NCBI RefSeq assembly: GCF_000025185.1
Contig: NC_013720.1
Span: forward strand, 186,001-250,000
Reading direction: 5' to 3'
Length of the DNA stretch: 64,000 nucleotides
Origin: Pirellula staleyi DSM 6068
GTDB taxonomy: Bacteria; Planctomycetota; Planctomycetia; Pirellulales; Pirellulaceae
Shown here piece by piece: positions 55,038 to 64,000 of the stretch (position 1 is the stretch's first letter; each line of letters starts with the position of its first letter). The position numbers were made by a program, and so were the translations under genes. The notes beneath the pieces were generated by a model. The model did no database searches, was not told the DNA's origin, and saw nothing but the letters and a program-made list of their open reading frames with translations.

Positions 55038-56057
55038 ATGACCGTCAGCAACTCATCCTTCAGCAGCAATTGGGCTCCGGCGCGAAAGGTCGTGGGACGA
55101 CTTGCTCCCTCCCCGACCGGCGCCCAGCATGTCGGCAACGCTCGCACCTACCTCCTGGCGTGGCTGCATGCTCGGCTGCAGGGTGGACGCGTTGTGCTGC
55201 GCATGGAAGACATCGATTCCCCTCGCGTAAAGCCCGGCGCTGCTGAGGAAGCGATTGTCGACCTGAAGTGGCTCGGACTCGACTGGGACGAGGGTCCCGA
55301 CGTCGGTGGCCCTCACGCTCCCTACGTTCAAACCGATCGGCTGTCGCTCTACCGCCAGCATCTCGAGCTACTGATCGAGCGGCAGCTCATCTACCCCTGC
55401 ACTTGCACCCGCAAGGATGTCGAAACAGCCGCCAGTGCCCCGCATCTCGACGGCGAACCACCTCCCTATGCCGGAACCTGCCGCTTTCGCTCTCCTCAAG
55501 ATGCCTCGGCGCTCGATACGGACAAATTCGTCTGGCGTCTGCACACGAGCGATCAGCCGCGTACGATCATCGACCTGGTTCGCGGGCCTTGCTCGATGAA
55601 CGTCGCCCGCGATTTGGGAGATTTCGTGATAGCCAAAGGAACTGGAGTTCCTGCCTACCAACTGGCAGTGGTGGCCGACGATCATGCCATGGGAATCACC
55701 GAGGTGCTGCGTGGCGACGATCTGCTCCCCAGCGCCTTTCGGCAACTCGAGCTGTATGAGCATTTTGGTTATCAGGCGCCGCAGTTTGCACACCTACCAC
55801 TTGTCGTAGGTCCCGATGGCCGTCGACTCGCAAAACGCCATGGAGATACACGCCTCTCTTGGCTCCGCTCGCAAGGGATGAAAGCCGAAACGCTGATCGG
55901 CTGGATAGCTTACCATTCTAAGCTTTTAGACGAGCTGCGACCGATCACCGCGAGCCAACTCTTAGGAGACTTGCGGCCCACGATGCTCGAGCAAATCCCT
56001 GCCGAGCCTTTAATCCTTCACCCGCACGATGTGGCGTGGCTCTTAGCGCAAGATTAA
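55038..56057 (+). CDS. gluQ: Glutamyl-Q tRNA(Asp) synthetase
   Basis: A 339-residue class I GluRS-like enzyme without the anticodon-binding domain, the hallmark of GluQ, which attaches glutamate to queuosine in tRNA-Asp. The HIGH region is RLAPSPTGAQHVGNART; LRMEDIDSPRVKPGA and a cysteine cluster beginning YPCTCTRKDV (zinc site) follow; the KMSKS equivalent is AKRHGDT. Length is near the family's upper normal range. The ATG at 55038 adds about 17 residues before the first strand. It stands alone between a structured region and the convergent OmpR-type regulator, whose stop is 3 bases away. Confidence 0.9.
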   Translation: MTVSNSSFSSNWAPARKVVGRLAPSPTGAQHVGNARTYLLAWLHARLQGGRVVLRMEDIDSPRVKPGAAEEAIVDLKWLGLDWDEGPDVGGPHAPYVQTDRLSLYRQHLELLIERQLIYPCTCTRKDVETAASAPHLDGEPPPYAGTCRFRSPQDASALDTDKFVWRLHTSDQPRTIIDLVRGPCSMNVARDLGDFVIAKGTGVPAYQLAVVADDHAMGITEVLRGDDLLPSAFRQLELYEHFGYQAPQFAHLPLVVGPDGRRLAKRHGDTRLSWLRSQGMKAETLIGWIAYHSKLLDELRPITASQLLGDLRPTMLEQIPAEPLILHPHDVAWLLAQD

Positions 56058-56060
56058 TAA

Positions 56061-56861
56061 CTAGTCTTGAGCAGGATCTTCGCTAGCGGGATGATCCTCG
56101 CTGCCTTGACTGGTGAGATCAGCAGCCTCTTCAGGATTGGCGACAAAACGATAGCCCAAATCCCGTATTGTGAGAAAATGCTTAGGATTGGCGTGATCGG
56201 CTTCGAAAATACGGCGCAATCGGAGCATAAATTGATCGGGAGCACGGGTCTGCAAATAGCCTCGCATTTGCCAGACATTTTCGAGCAATTCAGTCCGGGG
56301 TATCAGCCGACCTTCATTCTCCACGAAATAACTCAACAGCTCCCATTCGCGCTTGGTCAGTGATACCGGTTTACCAGCAACTGTCAGCTCATACTCATCA
56401 AATTTAATTTTTGCTTGCCCAAACTCATACGTACTAAACTTAATCGGTATCGCCGTTGGCTTTTGAGGTCGACGTGTAAAATGCTTAAGCAGGTTCTTCA
56501 CCCGGCTTAATAGTTCGTCGAGATCAAAAGGCTTTGATAGATATTGACTAGTACCGACATCAAAGCCGCGTGTCCGGTCTTCTGGCAAGGTACGCGCTGA
56601 GAGCATTAAGATCGGGATATCATTTCCCGCATTGCGAACCGCTTCGCAAACGGCATAGCCACTCATCCCCGGTAGCATGAGATCGAGGATCATTAAATCG
56701 ATCTCTTGCTCGGGATCTTCCAGTAGATTGAGCGCAGCCTTACCATCCTCGACGACCGAAACTCGATATCCCTCGGCTTCAAGATTGAACTTAATACCGA
56801 CGGAGAGATGGCGTTCATCCTCGACCACTAGGATGTGCTTGGCTCCCGAATGGCTCGACAT
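56061..56861 (-). CDS. OmpR/PhoB-type response regulator
   Basis: 266 residues. The receiver domain has VVEDE, the phosphoacceptor D60 in LMILDLMLPGMSGY, serine in LMLSARTLPED and lysine in YLSKPFDLDEL. The C-terminal winged helix (about 145-235) contains LTKREWELLSYFVENEGRLIPRTELLENVWQ and TIRDLGYRF, typical of OmpR/PhoB DNA-binding domains. No kinase gene is adjacent, so it is an orphan here. A 30-residue acidic tail follows the winged helix. Codon use is a little more AT-rich than in neighbouring genes. Confidence 0.92.
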   Translation of the reverse strand: MSSHSGAKHILVVEDERHLSVGIKFNLEAEGYRVSVVEDGKAALNLLEDPEQEIDLMILDLMLPGMSGYAVCEAVRNAGNDIPILMLSARTLPEDRTRGFDVGTSQYLSKPFDLDELLSRVKNLLKHFTRRPQKPTAIPIKFSTYEFGQAKIKFDEYELTVAGKPVSLTKREWELLSYFVENEGRLIPRTELLENVWQMRGYLQTRAPDQFMLRLRRIFEADHANPKHFLTIRDLGYRFVANPEEAADLTSQGSEDHPASEDPAQD

Positions 56862-57428
56862 AGCGGACTCTTCTTACAGGATGTCGTGCAGGATCTGTGA
56901 TGGACTGTGGAAGGTGTTCCAGGAGCCCCCCTCGCGGCACATGACTGCGCGCGACCGATATCGGTTCGCTGCAGGGGAGGTTCTCGATTATACGCAGGTG
57001 GAAATCGGGGTACACCAACCGGGCAATCGCAGCCCCTCTTTCGTGAAATTAGCCCTCCGCGTACTTCCGTGACAGCGATGGGCTCCCCCCCTGGAAAATG
57101 TCCCGAAAACCTCCCCAACTGTCGTGCGTGAACACACGACCGCAAATTGCCGTAACTGCATGTAGATTAACTACTTTCGGGCGATCTTCGTAGCGGATTA
57201 CCTTGCTCCGGCGCTCGATTTGGGGTTAACTGATAGATGCGAATAAATGGGTCGACGCTGGCTGCGCTGCATACAGTCGCTTCTCAGCGCTGATCGTTGT
57301 CGCACCCCGCCTGCCAAGTTTGCTGGCCGACAAACTGGACGGTTGCCCTGGTGGCAACTGCCACGTGTCACTCGGCTCCCGCCTTGCTGATCCCCGATAT
57401 TTCCACTCGCTCCAAAGAGTGCTCGCCA
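56862..57428. other. Divergent intergenic region
   Basis: 567 bases between the OmpR-type regulator and the DUF1549 gene. An open frame reaches upstream of 57429 to 57297 but would place 44 residues before a clear signal peptide. No RNA gene or strong hairpin seen apart from an imperfect CCAAGTTTG...CAAACTGG. Confidence 0.4.
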
Positions 57429-60248
57429 ATGCGCTATTTTTCCTGGGCTCTTCTGATCGCAGTCATGGTCGGTGGACCACTGGCGCCACTGGTTCGTGCT
57501 GACGAACCCAAGATCACGCCCGAGCAAGAGGTCTTCTTCGAATCCAAGATTCGTCCCCTGCTGGTCACGCATTGCATCGAATGTCATGGGGCTGCCAAAC
57601 AGGAATCGGGGCTTCGACTCGACAGCCGAGCGGCGATGCTTGCCGGAGGTGCCACGGGAGAAGTCGGCGCGGTTCCCGGCGAAGCTGATAAAAGCTTGCT
57701 GATTCGCGCGGTGCGGCATCAGGGAGACATTCAGATGCCTCCCGAGAAAAAGCTCGACGATCGCGATATCGAGCTGCTGGCCACCTGGGTCACCAGCGGC
57801 ATGCCTTGGCCCAAGTCGGCAGCGGAAACCAAGCCGCTGACGGCCGAAGAAAAAGTACTCGCGGCCCGCTCGACCATGTGGTCGCTGCAGCCGATCGTCG
57901 ATCCCCCTCTCCCCGCCATTAAGCAAACCACTTGGCCCCGCGCGAAATTTGACCATCACATCCTCGCGCGGCTGGAAGCTGCGAATCTCGCCCCATCGGC
58001 TGAAGCGCCACGCGCCACATATTTGCGACGCGTTTCGTACGATCTAACCGGCCTGCCACCCACTGCCGACGAAATTGCCGCCTTCGAAAGCGACACCACT
58101 CCGCAAGCGTACGAAAAAGTGGTCGACAATCTCCTCGCTTCACCCGCTTATGGCGAACGCTGGGCGCGGCATTGGCTCGACGTGGCGCGCTACGGCGACA
58201 CACGCGGCTATGCCTTTCAGCGCGAACGAAAATATCCCTACTCGTACACCTATCGCGACTACGTAATAAATGCCCTGAACGACGACATTCCGTACGATCG
58301 TTTTGTGAAGGAACAGATTGCAGCGGATCTGCTCCCCGATCACGATTCGTCGGATCTCGCAGCGCTCGGGCTTCTTACAACCGGTCGCCGCTTTAATCGC
58401 AATGAAGATGACATCGACGATTTGATCGATGTGGTGACTCGTGGTTTTCTCGGACTTTCGGTCGCCTGCGCACGATGCCACGACCACAAGTACGACGCCA
58501 TTCCGACCGACGATTACTACTCGCTTTACGGAGTTTTCGCGAGCATTCAAGAGCCCGGGGAATTGCCGCTGATTGGTCAGCCGACCGAGAACGAAGCCTA
58601 TACCAAGTTCATGGCCGAGCTCGAAAAACGGCAAGCAGAAGCACGCGACTACGAAAATGCCGAGCATGCCAAGAACGTTACGCAAGCGGTCGACAGTGCG
58701 GCCGACTATCTCGCGCGGATCGCTGCCGGGGGCAATTCGAACCTGCTCGACAAACTCAGCTTTCTCTCGCTCAAAGAGCCCGACATTCGTCGGCCGCTGC
58801 AGGAGCGCTGGAAGCGTTATCTCGATGAAAATGCCAAAGACGATCACGCCACGCTGGGCGTTTGGAAGCAACTTGCCACGCTCAAGGAAGATGAGTTTGC
58901 TGGCCCCGGGAAAGAGAAACTCGATGCGCTGCTGGCTCGCCCCGAAGGGATTGATGCCGGGCAGATTAATCCGCTCCTTAAAGCGGCGATTGAGAAAGAA
59001 CGTCCCACATCGGGCGTGCAGCTAGCGCGAACCTATGGTGAAGCGATCAAAGAAGTGGTGAAGAAGTATCGCGAAACGGGGGCTAATAAAGAAGCGTTGG
59101 ACAAACTGGCCCCGGCCGAGAAAGAACTAGCCAAGCTGGTGGTCGACGAGAAATCACCGCCGCAGATTCCTCGCGAAGATGCGCGGCGCTATTTCACCCG
59201 TGCTCAGCGCAATCGCTTTGACGAACTCGAGCGTAAGGCCAAGTCGCTTGAAGCAACATCTCCCGCTGCTCCCCCACGCGCGATGGTGGTGGCCGAACGT
59301 CCTCAGCCGAACAATCCCCATGTCTTTATTCGTGGCAATCCGGGGCGTCCTGGCAAGGCGGTGCCACGTCAATATCTGGCGGTCCTCTCGGCAAGCGAGC
59401 GGGTTCCCTATCCCCAAAATCAAAGTGGCCGATTGGAGCTTGCCAATCAGATTGTCGATCCCGCCAACCCACTCACGCGCCGCGTGATTATCAATCGCCT
59501 TTGGATGTACCACTTTGGTGAACCGCTGGTCGGGACACCGAGCGATTTTGGGATCCGCGCGGAAGTTCCTTCGCAGCCTGAAGTGCTCGACACGCTCGCC
59601 AGTTTGCTGCTCGAGAAGAACTGGTCGCTGAAGGCGGTGCATCGCGAAATCGTGCTTTCGGCCACCTATCGTCAGTCGTCAGCCGACCGCGAAGAAGCGC
59701 GCAAGGTCGATCCCGAAAACCGTCTGATGTGGCGCATGAATCGCCGTCGCCTCGAATGGGAACCCCTCCGCGACACGCTGCTGTTTGTCTCGGGCAATCT
59801 CGATCGCACGCTGGGTGGTCGCGCGGTGGAACTGACCGGCGCGAATCCAAGCAATCGCCGCGCAGTGTATGGCTTCATCGATCGCCAGGATTTGCCCAAT
59901 CTGTTCCGGGTGTTCGATATCGCGAGCCCCGATCAGCATGCGCCCCGTCGGCCACGGACCACCGTGCCGCAGCAGGCACTGTTCCTCATGAATAGCCCGT
60001 TTGTGGTGACGCAGGCACAGTCGATCGTTGCGGCCCTTGAGAAGCGAACCGAAGAGTCGACCCAGCAGCGAATCGTCTCGATGTACAAGATGATTCTGGC
60101 CCGCTCGCCCGACGCAACCGAACAGAAAATCGCCGCCGATTTCATCGAGCAAAGCAGCCAAACGCCACCCGATCAGGCCAAGATTAATCCGTGGCAACAG
60201 CTGGCGCAAATCCTGCTGCTGACCAACGAACTCGCCTTCGTGGATTAG
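57429..60248 (+). CDS. Planctomycete cytochrome-domain DUF1549/DUF1553 protein
   Basis: 939 residues from the ATG at 57429, which gives a direct signal peptide (MRYFSWALLIAVMVGG). A single haem c site CIECH (49-53) lies in the planctomycete cytochrome C domain at the start (ESKIRPLLVTHCIECHGA). DUF1549 follows at about 170-380 (NLAPSAEAPRATYLRRVSYDLTGLPPT, GERWARHWLDVARYGDT) and DUF1553 at about 660-920 (TRRVIINRLWMYHFGEPLVGTPSDFG, DQHAPRRPRTTVPQQALFLMN). A helical insert lies between. These exported proteins always appear to travel with DUF1501 proteins, as here, 106 bases downstream. Their activity is not established. Confidence 0.93.
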   Translation: MRYFSWALLIAVMVGGPLAPLVRADEPKITPEQEVFFESKIRPLLVTHCIECHGAAKQESGLRLDSRAAMLAGGATGEVGAVPGEADKSLLIRAVRHQGDIQMPPEKKLDDRDIELLATWVTSGMPWPKSAAETKPLTAEEKVLAARSTMWSLQPIVDPPLPAIKQTTWPRAKFDHHILARLEAANLAPSAEAPRATYLRRVSYDLTGLPPTADEIAAFESDTTPQAYEKVVDNLLASPAYGERWARHWLDVARYGDTRGYAFQRERKYPYSYTYRDYVINALNDDIPYDRFVKEQIAADLLPDHDSSDLAALGLLTTGRRFNRNEDDIDDLIDVVTRGFLGLSVACARCHDHKYDAIPTDDYYSLYGVFASIQEPGELPLIGQPTENEAYTKFMAELEKRQAEARDYENAEHAKNVTQAVDSAADYLARIAAGGNSNLLDKLSFLSLKEPDIRRPLQERWKRYLDENAKDDHATLGVWKQLATLKEDEFAGPGKEKLDALLARPEGIDAGQINPLLKAAIEKERPTSGVQLARTYGEAIKEVVKKYRETGANKEALDKLAPAEKELAKLVVDEKSPPQIPREDARRYFTRAQRNRFDELERKAKSLEATSPAAPPRAMVVAERPQPNNPHVFIRGNPGRPGKAVPRQYLAVLSASERVPYPQNQSGRLELANQIVDPANPLTRRVIINRLWMYHFGEPLVGTPSDFGIRAEVPSQPEVLDTLASLLLEKNWSLKAVHREIVLSATYRQSSADREEARKVDPENRLMWRMNRRRLEWEPLRDTLLFVSGNLDRTLGGRAVELTGANPSNRRAVYGFIDRQDLPNLFRVFDIASPDQHAPRRPRTTVPQQALFLMNSPFVVTQAQSIVAALEKRTEESTQQRIVSMYKMILARSPDATEQKIAADFIEQSSQTPPDQAKINPWQQLAQILLLTNELAFVD

Positions 60249-60354
60249 CCGCCTCCCCACCTTTTTTCACCGACCAATCAGCGACGAAACTTCGAACTGA
60301 AATCGACAGCCGCTCGCCCGACCAACGACTCGTCTCGCACGAAAGAGTGTAGCT

Positions 60355-61809
60355 ATGGCACATAACTTCGACCCTTCGCAGCCAATCATCTCGCGCCGCG
60401 AACTCCTGAAACGGAGTGGCATGGGAATGGCGATGCTCGGACTTGCAGGGGTGATGGGAGACGCCGGTGTGCTGGCCAATCCTGGCGGTGGCGAAGGTGG
60501 CTATCAGAATCCACTCGCCGCTCGCCCCGCCCATTTTCCGGCGAAGGCCAAGCGTGTGATTCACTTGTTCTGCAATGGCGGACCAAGTCACGTCGACACA
60601 TTTGATCACAAACCAGCGCTCGCAAAATATGCCGGTCAGAATCTGCCGATGCCGAACCTGACGACCGAGCGCAAGACGGGAGCTGCACTCCCCACCCCTT
60701 TTAAGTTTCAAAAGTATGGTGAGAGTGGACTCGAAGTGAGCGAGCTGTTTCACCACACCGCGCAGCACATCGACGACATCGCCGTGATTCGCTCAATGCA
60801 CGCCGATGTGCCCAATCACGAACCCTCGCTGCTGCTGATGAACTGTGGCGAGTCGCGACTCGTGCGCCCCTCGTTTGGTTCGTGGCTTACCTATGGCCTA
60901 GGGACCGAGAACCTGAATCTCCCCGGCTTCGTGGCGATGGTACCTGGCGGTTATCCGATTCAAGAGACGCAAAACTGGCAAGCTGCTTTCTTGCCCGGCG
61001 TCTACCAGGGAACCTACGTTAATACACAGCACACCGACATCGATCGGCTGATCGAAAACGTCCGTAACCCGTGGCTGTCGTCGTCGCAGCAGCGTAAGCA
61101 ACTCGACGCCTTGCAGGCACTCAACGCCCATCACAAGGCTTCGCGCGGTGAAGATGGAGCGCTCGATTCGCGCATTCACTCGTTCGAACTCGCCTACAAC
61201 ATGCAGTCCGAAGCAGCCGAGGCATTCGACGTCTCACGCGAGCCCAAAGAAGTACTCGAATCGTATGGTCCAGGGACCCAGGCACGTCAAATTTTGATTG
61301 CCCGCCGCCTGATCGAGCGAGGCGTGCGGTTCGTGCAAGTCTGGCACGGCGAGGGTCAGCCTTGGGACAATCACGACGACCTGGAAGTGAACCATCGTCG
61401 CCTCGCGGGCGAAACCGATCGCGCCATTGGCGCACTGATCAGCGATCTCAAGCGACTGGGACTCTTCGAGGAAACGCTGATCATTTGGGGGGGCGAATTT
61501 GGCCGCACTCCGACCGTGGAACTCCCCACCCCCGGCGCCAATGCAGGCAAGATCAACGGCCGCGATCACAATCACTGGGGCTTTTCGACCTGGATCGCCG
61601 GTGGTGGTGTTAAAGGTGGACAAGCCTACGGCGCTACCGACGAGTTTGGGTTCAAAGCGGTCGAGAATCCGGTGCATGTCCACGACCTGCATGCCACACT
61701 GCTAAAGCTCCTCGGCTTCGACCACACGAAGCTCACCTATCGCTACGCCGGCCGCGATTTCCGCCTCACCGACGTCCACGGCAAAGTGATCGACCAGTTG
61801 ATTGCGTAG
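60355..61809 (+). CDS. Tat-exported DUF1501 family protein
   Basis: 484 residues of the DUF1501 family (sulfatase/phosphatase-like alkaline-phosphatase fold). The N-terminus has a twin-arginine signal, SRRELLKRSGMGMAMLGLAG (R14-R15). HLFCNGGPSHVDTFDHKP, RSMHADVPNHEP and FGRTP (EFGRTPTVELP) are typical, with the C-terminal GRDHNHWGFSTWIAGGGVKGG. Conserved Asp/His residues may bind metal, but no activity is proven for the family. It is the partner gene of the DUF1549/DUF1553 protein directly upstream, and the two are likely one transcription unit. Secreted in folded form by the Tat route. Confidence 0.94.
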   Translation: MAHNFDPSQPIISRRELLKRSGMGMAMLGLAGVMGDAGVLANPGGGEGGYQNPLAARPAHFPAKAKRVIHLFCNGGPSHVDTFDHKPALAKYAGQNLPMPNLTTERKTGAALPTPFKFQKYGESGLEVSELFHHTAQHIDDIAVIRSMHADVPNHEPSLLLMNCGESRLVRPSFGSWLTYGLGTENLNLPGFVAMVPGGYPIQETQNWQAAFLPGVYQGTYVNTQHTDIDRLIENVRNPWLSSSQQRKQLDALQALNAHHKASRGEDGALDSRIHSFELAYNMQSEAAEAFDVSREPKEVLESYGPGTQARQILIARRLIERGVRFVQVWHGEGQPWDNHDDLEVNHRRLAGETDRAIGALISDLKRLGLFEETLIIWGGEFGRTPTVELPTPGANAGKINGRDHNHWGFSTWIAGGGVKGGQAYGATDEFGFKAVENPVHVHDLHATLLKLLGFDHTKLTYRYAGRDFRLTDVHGKVIDQLIA

Positions 61810-61975
61810 GGCTGAACCACTTACGAGCCGACTATGCCTCGCGGCGCATTTCCCCATTATATGCGTCGTGATCGCATGAACTGCAATCTATCAATTAACA
61901 ACCAACTCTTAGTATAAGTTAATTGGGCTATATCTATCAATATTGATTGCTGTGGCTTAATATCACGCTGCACCA

Positions 61976-62278
61976 TTAAGGCGATAGACCTAACAAGGGT
62001 TCACTGGCGGGATATCGTCCGGTGCCGATGATCAGATCGAGCATGATTGCTGGAGCATAAAATCCAAGCAGCATGCGATTGAGACTTTGATTAATACGAG
62101 TGGTGGGAGCCACAAAATAGAAACCTTTGAAGCCCATCCGATCAGCTTCTCGGTATCCATGGCGCGACAGGCAGTAGTACGAGCCTCCGTAAAGCACTGC
62201 CGCAGCGATCAAAACAACGACGATTAGTCGTGACACGCCATGCTTCTTCTCCGTGCTATCCAAGTCTTGGGTTTTCAT
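61976..62278 (-). CDS. Small hypothetical membrane protein
   Basis: 100 residues, not recognised. One clear membrane helix near the N-terminus (LIVVVLIAAAVLYGGSYYCL, about 18-37) follows a short charged cytoplasmic segment; a second weaker hydrophobic stretch lies at about 70-86 (LLGFYAPAIMLDLIIG). ATG at 62278. It stands alone in an AT-rich zone. Plausible but supported only by the frame and the membrane segment. Confidence 0.55.
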   Translation of the reverse strand: MKTQDLDSTEKKHGVSRLIVVVLIAAAVLYGGSYYCLSRHGYREADRMGFKGFYFVAPTTRINQSLNRMLLGFYAPAIMLDLIIGTGRYPASEPLLGLSP

Positions 62279-62552
62279 AGCGCACCTTGATGTTCACGGA
62301 TATCTACGTTCGTAGCTTCAAGCTCCAGGTCTGCTAGCAATGATAGCAGCGCACTGCTGCTTGAACGAATTATGTTACGTAGGTTGTGACGATGGGGCAA
62401 AGTTCTCTATTCTGCCAAACGAACTGCGGATACAATCCCCACGTACTGGAATTTGTCGAATGGTCGTTTAGCGATAGTTGAATGGGCGTTTTGAGCCCAT
62501 AACTAGTCCGCAAGTCATGGATTGGCAAACGCTCGTCATGGGAGGGCAAGCG

Positions 62553-64000
62553 ATGAAGAAGATCGTCATTGCTGTCGCGATGCTGGTGATGTCGTGGGTG
62601 GCAAGCATGCCAGCGACGGCACAAGGTCTCAATACACAAACCACCATTTCATCGCGCACTGCTGAAGCGGACCTCGTTCGCTCGTGGTATCGCGATTATC
62701 TGGGGCGCGAGCCAGGACCCGAACTCACGGCCTGGGTCGAACTGCTGCGAGGTGGCATGAGCCCCATCGATGTGCAGGCTACCATTCTTGGTAGCGACGA
62801 GTTCTATAACCAAAAAGGTCGCGATCCGCAGACCTGGGTCCTCGAAACGTTGCAAGCGGTCACGTGGCAAGAGCCGCCTCTGACGATCCTGCGTCAATGG
62901 ACCGATCGCCTCACGACACTACGAGGCGACCGCTTTGCCCTCTCGCGAGAAATCCTGCAAGCGCAAGCTCAAATCAACAGCGGAAGCAGCTCGACTGCTC
63001 CTGCGGCAGCCACCGACATTGCGATGCGGATCGCCTCGGCTTCCCGGCTCCTCCTGGAGACAGGCGATTTCGAACTCGCCGGCACGCAGCAAGGTCGTCA
63101 GCTGAATCTTCGCTCGCGAGCCGTCGAATCCTCGGCGAACGAGCTTGTAAACGTGCTCCGCCTCCGCTCGTACCAGCCCTCGCAACTCTCCAACGCGGTG
63201 ATCGCGCTCGAACGGGCCATCGGCGAAGTACAAAACGTGCTGAGCAACCCCACCGGGACCGCTCCGAGCACCTCCGCACTCGCGCGGCGGATTTCGACAC
63301 TCACGAGCGATCTGCGGCTGTCGATCTCGGGTCAAACCGACATGACTCCCGTCAATCCTCTGCCTGGTTACCAGACCTACGATCAGCAGCAACTGCTGTC
63401 GCAGCTCGAAACCGTGCGACGCGCCTCGCAATCGGTGCTGCAGCTGTTCACCGCCCAAAGCTCGACCGACTATAACGCTCGTCTGATGACACGCGATCTG
63501 GAAAGCTTCGCCGCATCGGCCGACGCGCTCGATCGCAACATTCGTGGCGGCACAAGTCTACAGCGGCTGTCGTGGGATCTCGACGGTATTCGCCAACAAG
63601 CGACCGTTTTGCGACCTCGACTGCTTGAAGGCCGACCACCGGTCTTCACACGGCTCTACTGGAGTAGTGTCGAAAGTGGTCTCGCCCAGATGGCCGACAC
63701 GATTGCTCGCGCTACAGGAACCACCAGCCCGATCACTTCTCCTGGCGGAGGACTCACCCCCGTCAATCCTGCCGGTCCAAGCGTTACGGTGGTTCCACTC
63801 GTCGATCAAGCAGTGATGCAAGTCGATGCCTTTTTGGTGGCCACAGGTCCGCTGGTGTTCGGCATTCCCGACGTGCCACTCTTGCAGAAAGATATCCGCA
63901 CGCTGCGTAACCATTTGATGGAACTGCGTCAGATGGCGGCCGAAAACCGTCGCGCCGATCAACTGGCGGCGTCGCTGGAGTATGCTTCAGCCGACCTCGA
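62553..64000 (+). CDS. Secreted DUF4214-like protein, 3' end outside window
   Basis: The frame runs from an ATG at 62553 (GGAGGG seven to eight bases upstream) open to the right edge, 482 codons so far. The N-terminus MKKIVIAVAMLVMSWVAS is a signal peptide. Residues about 45-90 (WYRDYLGREPGPE ... LGSDEFYN) resemble the DUF4214 / phycobilisome-linker repeat, in which a Y-x-x-x-L-G-R opening and an S-x-E-F ending are typical; here it looks like a single copy. The rest is helical and Ser/Ala/Arg-rich, with many QL and EL pairs that suggest coiled coil. Function unknown; probably periplasmic or surface-bound. Stop codon lies beyond the window. Confidence 0.7.
   Translation, partial: MKKIVIAVAMLVMSWVASMPATAQGLNTQTTISSRTAEADLVRSWYRDYLGREPGPELTAWVELLRGGMSPIDVQATILGSDEFYNQKGRDPQTWVLETLQAVTWQEPPLTILRQWTDRLTTLRGDRFALSREILQAQAQINSGSSSTAPAAATDIAMRIASASRLLLETGDFELAGTQQGRQLNLRSRAVESSANELVNVLRLRSYQPSQLSNAVIALERAIGEVQNVLSNPTGTAPSTSALARRISTLTSDLRLSISGQTDMTPVNPLPGYQTYDQQQLLSQLETVRRASQSVLQLFTAQSSTDYNARLMTRDLESFAASADALDRNIRGGTSLQRLSWDLDGIRQQATVLRPRLLEGRPPVFTRLYWSSVESGLAQMADTIARATGTTSPITSPGGGLTPVNPAGPSVTVVPLVDQAVMQVDAFLVATGPLVFGIPDVPLLQKDIRTLRNHLMELRQMAAENRRADQLAASLEYASADL

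Overview
The window looks like chromosomal DNA from a planctomycete, most likely of the Pirellula/Rhodopirellula group (order Pirellulales). This rests on gene content. A paired cytochrome-domain DUF1549/DUF1553 protein and Tat-exported DUF1501 protein lie at 57.4-61.8 kb. Two large membrane proteins begin with the same CxxC...CxxC zinc ribbon. There is a cysteine-rich repeat protein, the futalosine menaquinone genes mqnA and mqnC, a KDO cytidylyltransferase in an otherwise atypical Gram-negative set, and a DUF116-polyprenyl synthase fusion. No rRNA, tRNA, insertion sequence, prophage or CRISPR array was recognised. The genus is an inference; no database search was run.

Layout. 1-6.4 kb: tail of an accessory-looking region with a type II PI4-kinase-like protein (cut by the left edge), a GNAT acetyltransferase, a repeat-rich protein ending in a papain-like protease domain, and a small unknown protein. 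6.6-8.7 kb: UDP-galactopyranose mutase and a DUF707-like protein (surface glycans). 8.7-13.2 kb, minus strand: metG, an alpha/beta hydrolase and lysA. 13.5-15.8 kb: mqnA and mqnC separated by an array of palindromes. 16-24.5 kb: secreted proteins, a CYTH phosphatase/cyclase-like protein, a propeller-dihaem cytochrome, kdsB, pyrG and a DUF1844 protein. 24.5-32.8 kb: an MMPL/RND exporter, a PIN-PhoH protein, a GT9 glycosyltransferase, a HemD-HemE fusion and a patatin. 33.4-36.1 kb: an acyl-carrier-like protein and hypothetical genes, one carrying a frameshift and bracketed by heptamer repeats. 36.1-45 kb: the Cys-rich repeat protein, a 1.1-kb gene-free stretch, and two giant zinc-ribbon membrane proteins (WD40-like and M48 peptidase).

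The most interesting part is 45.1-51.3 kb: four same-strand genes encoding a class II terpene (squalene-hopene-like) cyclase with DADDT, a DUF116-polyprenyl diphosphate synthase fusion, a chorismate-lyase-like protein and a FAD-dependent oxidoreductase. Together they could make a cyclised isoprenoid, perhaps joined to a hydroxybenzoate. The host makes its quinone through futalosine, so a chorismate-lyase-like enzyme is not needed for ubiquinone. A MASE1-PAS histidine kinase and a FixJ-like regulator follow directly and might control the cluster, but this is only positional evidence.

51.6-64 kb: the two-component pair, a structured non-coding stretch ending in a terminator-like hairpin, gluQ, an orphan OmpR-type regulator, the DUF1549/DUF1553 and DUF1501 pair, a small membrane protein, and a secreted DUF4214-like protein cut by the right edge. 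Short-palindrome and heptamer repeats occur between genes throughout, and no transposase accompanies them.
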